DNA from: Deltaproteobacteria bacterium
Lineage (GTDB): Bacteria > Myxococcota_A > UBA796 > SXON01
NCBI GenBank assembly: GCA_947445035.1
Contig: CANFCK010000030.1
Coordinates: 1 to 52,160, forward strand
DNA: 52,160 nucleotides
Direction of reading: 5' to 3'
Part shown: one piece after another, positions 24,474 to 32,886 of the stretch
Layout: the number at the start of each line of letters is the position of its first letter
How positions within the stretch are numbered: the stretch's first letter is position 1
Program-made: the position numbers and the translations under genes
Notes under the pieces: model-generated
Seen by the model: only the letters and a program-made list of their open reading frames with translations
What the model was told of the DNA's origin: nothing
Databases searched by the model: none

Positions 24474-26672
24474 CTACTTACAAACCGTCGTCGTCCCGGA
24501 GATCGAGCAGTTGTAGGTCCCGCCCCCCCGCACCGACGCCTTCGAGGCCACCACCCCGCCCTTGGGGATCATCTTGCACTCGCCCGAGGTCGGCACGCCG
24601 GCGACGATTGCGCTCCCGCCCGAGAGAGACTGCTGCTTGCGGAAGGCCTCGCCACAGTCGATCTCGATCTTCCCGGGGATGGACGCCCCAGTGAAGGTGA
24701 CGGTCACCGTCCCGGTGGCCGACGCCCTCGGCGTCGGCGTGGGCACGGTCCCGCCGCCACCCCCGCCGCCCCCGGTCCGCTTGACCGGCTTGGCCATGGG
24801 CGGCGGCTCGTCGGGTTCGCCGTCGACGGGATCGGCGGGCTTCGGCGGGATCATCTTCGGAGCCTCACCGGCGTCCGCGATCAGCGGCTTTTCTTCCTGG
24901 GACATCTTCCACCACACCACCGCGCCCGCCGCCACCACCGCCAAAAACACCATGGCGAGCGCGCCGAAGATCAGCGCGAAAACTCTGGTGGACTGCATCC
25001 GCGACTCATCCGCGCTGCCCTGCGTTGGCATGTTTCCAGCCACGTGGAACGGCGTGGCGCCCCCAGAGGCGTGCCCCACGCCGATCGCAGAGCCGGCGCC
25101 CGTTCCGATCGCGTGCGCTGCCGGCCCCTGCTGGACTGACGCCGACCCGGGCGTGGGAGGCTGAAAGGCCATCGGCGGGCTGGTCGGCCGGGCGCCGGTG
25201 GGCGGAGCCTGGTAGGGCGAGTTTGGCGGAAGCGCGGCGCCGGGCACCAGGGTGCGCGGGCGCTCGTTCTTCGGGGCAGGGATCGCGAAGAACGCCGTTG
25301 CGCTCGGGTCCGCAGCGGCCTCAGCCTCGTCGGGGTTCCCGAGCGGAACCATCTCGAGCATGCCGGCTTCGGTGGGGCTGCGCGCGCCGACCGGCGCCCT
25401 GGGCTTTGGCGCCGAGGGCCGGGCACCGCGCACGCTGACGGGCATGTCGTCGTCGTCCGGTAACGGCGCCGCGGGCTTGGCAGCCGCCGCCGCCCGTGGC
25501 GTGATCTTCGGCGGCCCAGCGGACCGCGGGACGGCCATCACAGGCGGCGCCATCGGCGGGCGCGCCAAGGGCGGCGCGAGGGCAGGGGCGGCACTCACCG
25601 CGGGGGCGGCTCGCCGCACCGGGACGGGTGCACGAGGCGCCGGTTGCCCGGTTTCGTCCACGAGTTGTTCGGCCAGACGCTCTTCCATTGTCTTACGTGA
25701 CATCCGGGCTCCCTGAGGTGCATCCGGGTCCGGAGGCACACTGAGTGGATGGAGACTACCAAAGTAGAACGAAACGAATTCTTTGACGTACGAGCCCCGG
25801 TCCCGGTAAAGCTGCCGGCGGAGGTCCACCAGCAGGTCTTGACCGTTGGGGTATCGATTTCTTGGGTTTGCCTGCAACAACCGCGCCACCACCGGTCCCA
25901 TTCCCGGCAACTTGGCTTCCAACTCCCGGCACTGCTCATCCAGGGCGCCGGCTTCGATGGCGGAGAGCGTCGCCCGCACGGGGTCGGCAACGTCGGCGGG
26001 AACGCGGTAGGCGGGGCGTCCCATCAGGAGCTCGTAGAGGATGAGGCCCAGCGCGAAGAGATCGCTGCGGTGGTCCAGCTCTTCGCCGCGCGCCTGCTCG
26101 GGCGACATGTAGAGCGGCGTGCCACGCACCAGGCGGGTGTCTTCACGAACGAAGTCCGCGTTGTGGACGCGGGCCAGGCCCAGGTCGAGCACCTTGACCT
26201 CCCCCTCGCCCGTCAACATCACGTTTTCCGGCTTCAGGTCACGATGGACGAGTCGGAGTCTTTCCCCGTTGTCCGCCGGGCTGGTCCACGCCTGGTAGAG
26301 CGCGTCGGCGATCTCGCACCCGATTTCGATCGCGCCTTCGGTGAAGACCTGCTCACGGGCCTTGCCGCAGTCGTCCAGCACGGTGCGCAAGGTCACGCCG
26401 TGCACATACTCCATCACGACGGCATGCTGGTCTTCGAAGTACTCGAACACCCGAACGATGCTGCGGTGCTTCACCTGCTCCAAGAGCGAGAACTCCTGGC
26501 GCAGCAGCCGGATCGAATCCGCATTTCGGGTGTCGTGCAACGCCTTGATGGCCACGACCCGTCGGCGGCCCGGCGCACCGTGGCGCCCCGGCACCTCCCC
26601 CACCGCCAACGACACCCGTCCGAACTGGCCCTGGCCCAGTTCCCGCAGCACGTCGTATTGGTGGATGCGCAC
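24474..26672 (-). CDS. Transmembrane Ser/Thr protein kinase with a four-cysteine C-terminal domain
   Basis: 732 residues, start GTG. The cytoplasmic N-terminal kinase domain (about 1-280) is complete. Gly-rich loop GQGQFGRV starts at residue 14, Lys43 is in VAIKAL, and the catalytic loop HRDLKPEN spans 143-150. DLG at 163-165 replaces DFG, a common bacterial variant, and SPEQARGEELDHRSDLFALG forms the activation end. A Pro/Ala-rich linker leads to one membrane helix at about 565-591 (FALIFGALAMVFLAVVAAGA). A Gly8 linker follows, then a terminal domain (about 652-732) with four cysteines (IEIDC, GECK, YNC, TVCK) shared with the pseudokinase at 18932. It is last in a minus-strand operon after FHA-like and VWA genes, suggesting that it phosphorylates partners read by FHA-like domains. 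Confidence 0.9.
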   Translation of the reverse strand: MRIHQYDVLRELGQGQFGRVSLAVGEVPGRHGAPGRRRVVAIKALHDTRNADSIRLLRQEFSLLEQVKHRSIVRVFEYFEDQHAVVMEYVHGVTLRTVLDDCGKAREQVFTEGAIEIGCEIADALYQAWTSPADNGERLRLVHRDLKPENVMLTGEGEVKVLDLGLARVHNADFVREDTRLVRGTPLYMSPEQARGEELDHRSDLFALGLILYELLMGRPAYRVPADVADPVRATLSAIEAGALDEQCRELEAKLPGMGPVVARLLQANPRNRYPNGQDLLVDLRRQLYRDRGSYVKEFVSFYFGSLHPLSVPPDPDAPQGARMSRKTMEERLAEQLVDETGQPAPRAPVPVRRAAPAVSAAPALAPPLARPPMAPPVMAVPRSAGPPKITPRAAAAAKPAAPLPDDDDMPVSVRGARPSAPKPRAPVGARSPTEAGMLEMVPLGNPDEAEAAADPSATAFFAIPAPKNERPRTLVPGAALPPNSPYQAPPTGARPTSPPMAFQPPTPGSASVQQGPAAHAIGTGAGSAIGVGHASGGATPFHVAGNMPTQGSADESRMQSTRVFALIFGALAMVFLAVVAAGAVVWWKMSQEEKPLIADAGEAPKMIPPKPADPVDGEPDEPPPMAKPVKRTGGGGGGGGTVPTPTPRASATGTVTVTFTGASIPGKIEIDCGEAFRKQQSLSGGSAIVAGVPTSGECKMIPKGGVVASKASVRGGGTYNCSISGTTTVCK

Positions 26673-26717
26673 GCCCGCAGCGTAATGCCGCGGCCGGATC
26701 GGCGTTGGCCTTTCCGA

Positions 26718-28178
26718 CTACCCCTTGCGACGACGAGAGCCGGCCACGATCCCGAAGAGCGCCCGACGAACATTGAAAACCGACGCCGGGAGGTAGGTCC
26801 AGGCGGCGACCAACGACAAAATCGCGACCAGCACGACGACGGTGGCCCGAAAGGGCGCCGACGCCGGCCATCCGTCGACGCCAACGACGCCCGGCGGACC
26901 ATCGACCCATGCGTTGGGGTAGATCGGTACGGTCGCTTCCACCTGGTAGGGCTGCGTCAGGCGGATGGTCACGTCGAAGCCGCGTCGCAGGTGAAACGGG
27001 TCGACCTTGTACCGAATCTCGAACCACATGTAGCGCTTCTGCGCAGCCGCCTTGAACGCTTCCGCAAGGCCCGCCGCGTCTTTCTCCACGTAAGATTCGC
27101 CGTTGCCGACCTGGGCGATCCACGCAAGCGCCGCGTTGTCGACGCCGCGCTCCTCGACGCCGCCGTTGATCGGGTACTGGCCGAACCCGCCGCACAGCTG
27201 CGTCGGCGCGACCGAAAGCCCTTCCGGCACCTTGAACGACCGCCACGCCCGTTTGCCGAGCCCTACCGTGAAAATTTCGGGTTGATAGCCGCGACTGCCA
27301 CGCCCCAGCCGGACGTCTTGCAACTTTTCGAGCAGCGTCGTCAGTCGCGGGGCGTTGTCAGCGCAGACATCCGACGGTCGCTCGTTGTTGAAGCCGTCGG
27401 TCAGCGCGATCACCGTCGGCGCCAGGCCACGGTTCTCGATCGCCGAGCGGATATCCGGAACCTCGGCGATCCCGATCGATCCGTAGTGCACCGCCTGGTA
27501 CAGGAACGTGTAGCCGCTGCCCACCTGGAGCTCGTCGCGGATGAGCCGCCGGTACTCCTCGGGCTCCCGGACCACCCACTTTCCGCCGAGGGGCTCCCGA
27601 TTTTCGCCCCGAAAGACCACCAACGCGACCTCGCTCGACGCGCCGTCGCCCCCGAAGAAGGCGTCGACCACGTCGCGACGGAGCAGGGCGCTGCGAAGTT
27701 TGTCCATCCGGGTCAGGCCGTCCTCGGGGCGGTCGACGATGGCCATCGAACCCGACCCGTCGATGAGCAGGATGTAGAGGTTGCCGGTCGCGGATGGTTG
27801 ATGCGGGATGATCGCGACCCGCTCTTCGTCCTTGCTGGACGGCCGGCTGTCGTTGTGCAAAACGGTGATCGCGTCGGGCCGCAGGCTCATCGGGGCGGCG
27901 TTGCCATCGACGCGTAGCTGGTAGGCAAGCCGTACCGTCCCCGAGGCGCGGTCGACGAACGGAAGGCAGGCGGCGCGCTCGGCGTCGCGGATGGAGTCGG
28001 CGTTGCCACAATCAGCTTCGGAATCGTAGATCTGGAGGGCGTAGGCCCCGGACTGGCCCTTGGTCACAGGCTTTCCTACCCGGATGGTCGAGCCGGAGAT
28101 GGTGCTGACGTCATCGTCGCCGCAACCGAGGAACAGCGAACCCGAAAGAAGCGCCGCCACAGCGAGGCTGCCGCGCAT
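26718..28178 (-). CDS. von Willebrand factor A domain lipoprotein with C-terminal membrane helix
   Basis: 486 residues. Signal MRGSLAVAALLSGSLFLGC lipidates Cys19. The VWA domain spans about residues 130-390 with MIDAS motif LLIDGSGSM (Asp140, Ser142, Ser144) and ALTDGFNN supplying the later acidic ligand, so metal-dependent partner binding is likely. Near the C-terminus is a hydrophobic helix (ATVVVLVAILSLVAAWTYL) with a basic end (RRALFGIVAGSRRRKG), anchoring it in the inner membrane with a short cytoplasmic tail. A lipid anchor plus a transmembrane helix is unusual. Its ATG shares one base with the stop of the upstream FHA-like membrane gene, and the kinase gene follows after 45 bases, so the three are probably one operon. 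Confidence 0.8.
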   Translation of the reverse strand: MRGSLAVAALLSGSLFLGCGDDDVSTISGSTIRVGKPVTKGQSGAYALQIYDSEADCGNADSIRDAERAACLPFVDRASGTVRLAYQLRVDGNAAPMSLRPDAITVLHNDSRPSSKDEERVAIIPHQPSATGNLYILLIDGSGSMAIVDRPEDGLTRMDKLRSALLRRDVVDAFFGGDGASSEVALVVFRGENREPLGGKWVVREPEEYRRLIRDELQVGSGYTFLYQAVHYGSIGIAEVPDIRSAIENRGLAPTVIALTDGFNNERPSDVCADNAPRLTTLLEKLQDVRLGRGSRGYQPEIFTVGLGKRAWRSFKVPEGLSVAPTQLCGGFGQYPINGGVEERGVDNAALAWIAQVGNGESYVEKDAAGLAEAFKAAAQKRYMWFEIRYKVDPFHLRRGFDVTIRLTQPYQVEATVPIYPNAWVDGPPGVVGVDGWPASAPFRATVVVLVAILSLVAAWTYLPASVFNVRRALFGIVAGSRRRKG

Positions 28179-29170
28179 CAGCGCTCCTCGCGTGGCAGCA
28201 TGAGGAACTCGACAACGGCCTCCTGCCCGGGCGTGCCCAGAACAATGCGATCCCCGCTGGACAGGCGCGTGTCCAGCGGGGCAGGACGCCGTTTGTCGTA
28301 GCTGAGGTCGACACGCTCCAGGAACCGCCTCACCACGGTCCGTTGCAGGCTGAGGCCCCGCGCCCGGAACTCCCCGGCGCGGTTGACCAGCACGCTGACG
28401 TGAAGCTCTAAGACCCCGTCATCTGCGGGCAGAAAGAGGTCCAGGCCGCGTGGGAAGTGACCGACGAAGCGCTCGCGCGGCTGCCCGTCGGCGGCGTCAA
28501 TGGGGATGCGCCGACCATGCCTCGTTTCGCTGAGCACGCGCAGCCAGCCCGCATACAGCTCGTCGGGCACCCCCCACGCGAACAACCCGAACGCCGCACC
28601 GAACGCGACCGCACCGAGCGCCCCAGCCCAGAAAAGGTCCTTGGCAAAGGGATAGGCCGAGTACCCGACGACATACCAGACCAATCCGCCGATGAGCCCC
28701 GAAAGCACGCCGCCCACGAGGTGAGAGAAGCCCCCTTTGAACTTCCGGGCCAACATCGTGCCCGCCCCCGCGCCCAGGCCCGCCGCCATCCACGAAAAAA
28801 CGCGGTGGCGAAGGCTGACCAGGGACGGGTCCGCAAGCTCCGGACCGAAGAGTAGAGGGCCAACGAGCCCCGTCCACATCCAATAATTCGCGATGGTGAG
28901 CGCGACGGAGAGCCCAGCCGCGAGCACGCCAAGACCCGCCCGCTTCCAGAGTGGCCACCGTCGCAGCGCCCCCTCCGCCAGGAGCGACCCCCCCCCCGCG
29001 CACCCAGCCACGGCCCCCAGATAAACGGCCCCGTCCCATCCCCGCGTCCACGGCGCGCCCATCCAACACACGGTGAGGAACAGCCACCACCCGATGAGGC
29101 AGAAGCCTGCACACGCTGCCGCCACTGCGGTGTGGCGCAACGGGGTGAAGGGGATGAGGAAGATGTTCAT
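28178..29170 (-). CDS. Multi-pass membrane protein with divergent C-terminal FHA-like domain
   Basis: 330 residues. The first 215 contain about seven hydrophobic helices, with Gly-rich helices (LSGLIGGLVWYVVGYSAYP, AGALGAVAFGAAFGLF). The last 95 residues look like a divergent FHA beta-sandwich: RERFVGHFPRGLDLFLPADD, LHVSVLVNRAGEFRARGLS, LDTRLSSGDRIVLGTPGQE and VVEFLMLP. Classic FHA residues (GR...S..H) are only partly conserved, so phosphothreonine binding is uncertain. It is first gene of the FHA-like/VWA/kinase operon and divergent from a second FHA-like membrane gene 41 bases away. A perfect 11-base inverted repeat lies inside its coding sequence (28252-28281). Confidence 0.65.
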   Translation of the reverse strand: MNIFLIPFTPLRHTAVAAACAGFCLIGWWLFLTVCWMGAPWTRGWDGAVYLGAVAGCAGGGSLLAEGALRRWPLWKRAGLGVLAAGLSVALTIANYWMWTGLVGPLLFGPELADPSLVSLRHRVFSWMAAGLGAGAGTMLARKFKGGFSHLVGGVLSGLIGGLVWYVVGYSAYPFAKDLFWAGALGAVAFGAAFGLFAWGVPDELYAGWLRVLSETRHGRRIPIDAADGQPRERFVGHFPRGLDLFLPADDGVLELHVSVLVNRAGEFRARGLSLQRTVVRRFLERVDLSYDKRRPAPLDTRLSSGDRIVLGTPGQEAVVEFLMLPREER

Positions 29171-29211
29171 GGACGCTTGAGCCTATCGTCCGGCGTTATG
29201 CTTCGCCCGCG

Positions 29212-30840
29212 ATGGCCCGCGACGAACTCGCCCTCTACCTTGTGCTGTCCGCCGAATTCGGTGGAACGCGCTTCGGACCGTTCGAGGGTCTCGAGGTGCG
29301 GCTCGGCGCCGACCGGGAGCGGTGCCACATCGTCTTGCCGGAAGCGTTCGGCGTCGCGCGCGAACACTGCAAGGTCATCCGTCAGGGCGATGGTGGGCTG
29401 ATCGTCGCGCCGAGCGAGCGCACCGCCGCGGTCTTCGTTTGGAAGGGCGATGCGCGGCGCGGACAACAGATCCAGACGCCGACCGCGCTCCGCCCTGGCG
29501 ACCGCTTCTCGTTGGTGGCCCTCGAGGGGGCGCGGTTCACCATCGAAATCGCCGCGCTCCCGGCCGAGATCCTGGCGCAGCGCGAACAGAAGCGCGGACG
29601 GCGCAACAACCTCACCGCGGAGGGCTTCGCCAAAGAAGGCTGGCGACTTTTGCTGGCCAGGATCTGGACGCTCGGCCCCTTCGGATTGGCGGCGAAAGGC
29701 TGGTACCTTTTCACCAGCGGTGCGCTCCTCCAACCCCGGATTCTCATTCCACTGGCGATCGCCGCCGTCGGCTACATCGGCACCCTCGGCAGCTCGTGCG
29801 CGGCGTTCAAGTATAGGTTGGACGCCACCAAGAAGACCGACGAGCTGGCTGAGTGCAAACAACGCGAGGGCTTCGGCAGCTCCGGCGGGGGCCTCGCCGA
29901 CAAGTCCTCGCGGAAGCTCATCGCCGAGATCGTGGGCAGCACCGCGCTGGGAGCGGCGCTCGAAACCCAGGACGAACTGTCGGGGAAGATCGAAAAGGAG
30001 CTCGCCAGCGTGTTTGCCAGCCAAACCGAGTACCAGTGGCTGCTGGGCGAGGGGGGCGATGCCAAGGGTCAATGGATCCGCTGGCGCGAGGCCATCGGCG
30101 AGTCGGACAGCTTCGACCCCGCCACCAAGGTTCTTTTGCCGTTTGCGGCTGCCATTCCCAAGCGGAGCCGGGAGGATTGGAACGTGCAGCTCGACGTCAC
30201 GAACAAACGTTCGTGCATGCGCGGCCCGGCGATGCTCACCTTCCGCCAAGCCCGCTCGCTGGGCCTCGCGCCGCTGCTCGACGCCTACCGCGGCGACGAG
30301 ACCGCCGGCTTCACCAACGACGACGCGGGCAGGCTGAAACTCCTGACCGACGCTGCGTTTCAGGCCAACGAACCGCCGCCCGACCCCGCCATCGGGATCG
30401 AGGAGTCGCAGCTGGCCTCTGGTCGGGAATTCTGTCTTTTTGCGACCGGCGAGGACGAGCGCTCCAAGATGCAGAAGGCGCTTGGCGCGTTCGAGCGCCA
30501 CTTCGGCAGCAATGGCAACGCCGTGCCCGAGACCAGCCAGAACGAAGCGACGATCTCGCGGCTCATCAAGTTGTATGCGTCGGACGTCCCGGGAAACCGG
30601 TACGAAGACAATGACACCCCGACGCTGGACTTCCGCAACAGCTTCGTCGCGCCGCTCAAAGAAGAACCGACCAAAGAGGCGATCCTCGACGGGAGCGCCG
30701 AGATCATCGCCCGCTCGGTCGGGCTCCCCTGCATGATGGCGCTGGCCAGCCCCGACACGGTGGACGCCACCTTCGGCCGAAGCGTGGACCCTGTCGTCTG
30801 CCTGGTGCTCGAGTACAAGATCCGCCACAAAGGCGAATAG
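29212..30840 (+). CDS. FHA-like N-terminal, single-pass membrane protein of unknown function
   Basis: 542 residues. Residues 1-115 resemble an FHA domain (LEVRLGADRERCHIVLPEAF, VAREHCKVI, ALRPGDRFSLVALEGARFTI), with the H of the SxxH motif kept as AREH and the Ser replaced by Ala. A basic segment, then one hydrophobic helix (PRILIPLAIAAVGYIGTLGS, about residue 180-200), is followed by a long presumably periplasmic part that I do not recognise. That part has several cysteines (LAECKQR, KRSCMRG, REFCLFA, LPCMMA, PVVCLV), which may form disulfides. It is divergent from the FHA-like/VWA/kinase operon and probably part of the same signalling module. It is convergent with the DnaJ-TPR gene, 12 bases between ends. 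Confidence 0.65.
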   Translation: MARDELALYLVLSAEFGGTRFGPFEGLEVRLGADRERCHIVLPEAFGVAREHCKVIRQGDGGLIVAPSERTAAVFVWKGDARRGQQIQTPTALRPGDRFSLVALEGARFTIEIAALPAEILAQREQKRGRRNNLTAEGFAKEGWRLLLARIWTLGPFGLAAKGWYLFTSGALLQPRILIPLAIAAVGYIGTLGSSCAAFKYRLDATKKTDELAECKQREGFGSSGGGLADKSSRKLIAEIVGSTALGAALETQDELSGKIEKELASVFASQTEYQWLLGEGGDAKGQWIRWREAIGESDSFDPATKVLLPFAAAIPKRSREDWNVQLDVTNKRSCMRGPAMLTFRQARSLGLAPLLDAYRGDETAGFTNDDAGRLKLLTDAAFQANEPPPDPAIGIEESQLASGREFCLFATGEDERSKMQKALGAFERHFGSNGNAVPETSQNEATISRLIKLYASDVPGNRYEDNDTPTLDFRNSFVAPLKEEPTKEAILDGSAEIIARSVGLPCMMALASPDTVDATFGRSVDPVVCLVLEYKIRHKGE

Positions 30841-30852
30841 CCACCGACGCGA

Positions 30853-31926
30853 TCAGCGCGCGCTCTGTTTCAGCCGCTTGTAGAGCGCGCGCGCCTGGTC
30901 GTGCTTGGGATCGATCTCCGTCGCGGCTTGCGCTTCCCGCAGCGCGTTCTGAGCCAAGTTCAGCTCCACGTACAGCTCGGCGAGGGCCAACCGGTACTCC
31001 ACCCGCTTGGGCTCCTTGCTGACCGCCTTCCGTAAAAGCGCCATCGCCTCTCGTTTTTCGACGTCCTGCTTTCGGATCAGCTGACCATAGGCGAAGTACG
31101 CCGCACCCTCCTCGGGCTCGCACTCGACTGCCTGTTTGTAGTGGTTGAGCGCATTCTGCGTGCTTCCGAACTGCTCGGCCTGCTGCCCCAGGAGCACCAG
31201 GTTGGCCGCTCGCCCCTGCTTCCCCTTGACCTGCGCCCGTTTGAAAAGATCAGCGTAGGAAGCATTTTTTGGATCGTACTGCATCGCCAGGTACAGCGAG
31301 GATTCCGCCTTGCCGAAGCGTCCAGCCTCGAAGTCATCCAAGCCGGCCCGGTAGTAGCCAGCTGCCCGCGAAAGCTGGTCGGCGACTTGACCGCGCATCC
31401 TCTCCGCAACCAGGGCCGCAGCCGATCGTGGCGCTGCTCCGTTTGGAGGCGAGGACGTGGCTGGAACCGGAGCCTTCCCCGCGCTCCCCAGCGGCGCCGC
31501 CATGCTGATCGTGGACGCCGGCCGCGGCCCCGCGTCGGGGGTGGCCGCCGGGCGGCGGTTCAGCCGCACCTCGAAGGCGGGATCTTCGGCCGGCGCGGCC
31601 ACGGGTGCTTTCTGCGCGACGACCACGCCGCGCGAGCCCAGGTCGGCGTCGTACACGGCGCGCTTCTTACCGTCGCGCAGCGTCTTGTAAGCCCGGGTGA
31701 CCTGCACGAAAAGGTCGTCGATCGCCTCTGCATGACTGGCCGCATCGCGCGAAAAGAAGCGGTCGGGATGCCAGTCCCGGACGTAGTCGCGGTACGCCGC
31801 TTCGACCTCTTCACTGGTCGCCCGGCCATCTACCAGCAACAGGCCGTAGAAGGTCCCCGACGTCGCTTCACGCTGCAATCGGGCGATTGCGCTACGTTCC
31901 ACGCTGGTCAGCGGTGTCTTGGCCAT
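30853..31926 (-). CDS. DnaJ-domain protein with TPR repeats
   Basis: 357 residues. The N-terminal J domain has the diagnostic HPD at 53-55 (YVRDWHPDRFFSRD) with helices EEVEAAYRDY before and LFVQVTRAYKTLRDGKKRAVYD after, so it can stimulate a DnaK ATPase. A Pro/Ala-rich linker follows. The C-terminal half is a TPR array (GRFGKAESSLYLAMQYDPKN, FGSTQNALNHYKQAVECEP, LVELNLAQNALREAQAATEI). The zinc-finger and substrate-binding domains of DnaJ are absent, so this is a specialised J protein, a type I associate with myxobacteria alongside kinases and gliding or secretion proteins. It lies downstream of xerC on the same strand after a hairpin at 31980-31995. Confidence 0.88.
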   Translation of the reverse strand: MAKTPLTSVERSAIARLQREATSGTFYGLLLVDGRATSEEVEAAYRDYVRDWHPDRFFSRDAASHAEAIDDLFVQVTRAYKTLRDGKKRAVYDADLGSRGVVVAQKAPVAAPAEDPAFEVRLNRRPAATPDAGPRPASTISMAAPLGSAGKAPVPATSSPPNGAAPRSAAALVAERMRGQVADQLSRAAGYYRAGLDDFEAGRFGKAESSLYLAMQYDPKNASYADLFKRAQVKGKQGRAANLVLLGQQAEQFGSTQNALNHYKQAVECEPEEGAAYFAYGQLIRKQDVEKREAMALLRKAVSKEPKRVEYRLALAELYVELNLAQNALREAQAATEIDPKHDQARALYKRLKQSAR

Positions 31927-31979
31927 CTCGGCGCGAGTATATCCACAACCTGAGCAGGGGGAGGACGCTCGCCGCAGGG

Positions 31980-31995
31980 CGACGCTTCAGCGTCG
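31980..31995 (-). terminator. Short hairpin at the end of xerC
   Basis: A perfect 7-base inverted repeat (CGACGCT / AGCGTCG, two-base loop) covers the stop codon of xerC. No T-run follows on the minus strand, so a true intrinsic terminator is uncertain; it could act as an RNA 3'-end stabiliser. Confidence 0.25.
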
Positions 31996-32829
31996 GGCGT
32001 GGGGGTGCGCGTCTCGATACGCGCGCTGCAGCGTTTCCAGGTCCAGCCTCGTGTAGCGCTGGGTGGTGGACATCGAGGCGTGGCCGAGCATTTCTTGGAT
32101 CGAGCGGATGTCGGCCCCCGCCGAGAGCAAGTGAGTCGCGAAGCTGTGGCGGAGCGCATGGGGGTGAACGTCCGGGAGTGCTTCGGCGCGCCCGGCTTCG
32201 TGAACCACGGTGTACGCGCTCCGAGACGACAGGCGGCGACCGGCTCGGTTGAGGAAGAGCGCGCCGGGATGCCCGCCGCGAGCCATCACCAAACCCTCAA
32301 CCGCGATCGCTGCCGCCTCGCCCAGAGGGACCACTCGGTCCTTTCCCCCTTTGCCTCGCCGGACCAGGATCACTCGGCCCACCAGGTCCACGTCATCGAC
32401 ATCGAGCGCCACCAACTCGGACACGCGCAGACCAGAACCGTACGCGACCTCGATCAGGGCACGGTCGCGGGGCCGGACCGGGGACTCTGCCAGGCGACTG
32501 GCTTCGTCGACCTGGAGCACACGAGGGAGGGGAGCCTTGACCCGGGGCGCCCGAAGTCGCTCGGCGGGTGAACGCGCGGCGAGCCCCTCGCGCTGTGCCC
32601 AACGCCAAAATCCCTTGAGGCAACTGATTCGGCGGGCGAGGCTGGAAGGGGCGGAGGCCCCTTTCGCCAGCCAAAGGCGCAGATCCGCGGTCGTCGCGGC
32701 CAGGAGGGGCCTGGGCGAAAGTGAGCCGGAGACGCCCCTCAATTCGGCACCGTAGGCCCGAAGGGTGTGCGGACTGGCACCGCGTTCGGCGCGGAGGTGG
32801 TCAAGGTATCGGCCGATCGGCTCCACCAT
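31987..32829 (-). CDS. xerC: Tyrosine recombinase XerC-type
   Basis: 280 residues from ATG 32829; a TTG at 32835 would add two residues. It has an N-terminal SAM-like core-binding domain and C-terminal catalytic domain. Catalytic residues are Arg135 (YGSGLRVSELVAL), Lys160 (RRGKGGKDRVVP), His224 and Arg227 (PHALRHSFATHLL), His250 (MLGHASMSTT) and nucleophile Tyr259 (TQRYTRL). Length and motifs match XerC/XerD dimer-resolution recombinases rather than phage integrases. No dif-like site could be picked out by eye. It is divergent from topA, with about 57 bases between start codons, an arrangement compatible with chromosome maintenance functions. Confidence 0.9.
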   Translation of the reverse strand: MVEPIGRYLDHLRAERGASPHTLRAYGAELRGVSGSLSPRPLLAATTADLRLWLAKGASAPSSLARRISCLKGFWRWAQREGLAARSPAERLRAPRVKAPLPRVLQVDEASRLAESPVRPRDRALIEVAYGSGLRVSELVALDVDDVDLVGRVILVRRGKGGKDRVVPLGEAAAIAVEGLVMARGGHPGALFLNRAGRRLSSRSAYTVVHEAGRAEALPDVHPHALRHSFATHLLSAGADIRSIQEMLGHASMSTTQRYTRLDLETLQRAYRDAHPHARR

Positions 32830-32886
32830 CGACAAAACGTATCCCCCCTTGGCTTGACGGGTCGGCGTGGGGTATTCGGCGGCGCC

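Noticed and set aside
24760..24780. Short GC repeat as a microsatellite
   Set aside because: It encodes the eight-glycine linker of the kinase and needs no other explanation.
25749..27917. Plus-strand open frame of about 720 codons opposite the kinase and VWA genes
   Set aside because: Shadow of two well-supported minus-strand genes.
31987..32829. XerC-type recombinase as a mobile-element integrase, with the tRNA cluster as attachment site
   Set aside because: Length and motifs fit housekeeping XerC, it sits beside topA, and no direct repeats or phage genes were seen near the tRNAs.
32853..32886. TTGACG upstream of topA as a -35 box
   Set aside because: The only TATTCG-like hexamer is 13 bases away, too short for a normal sigma-70 promoter.
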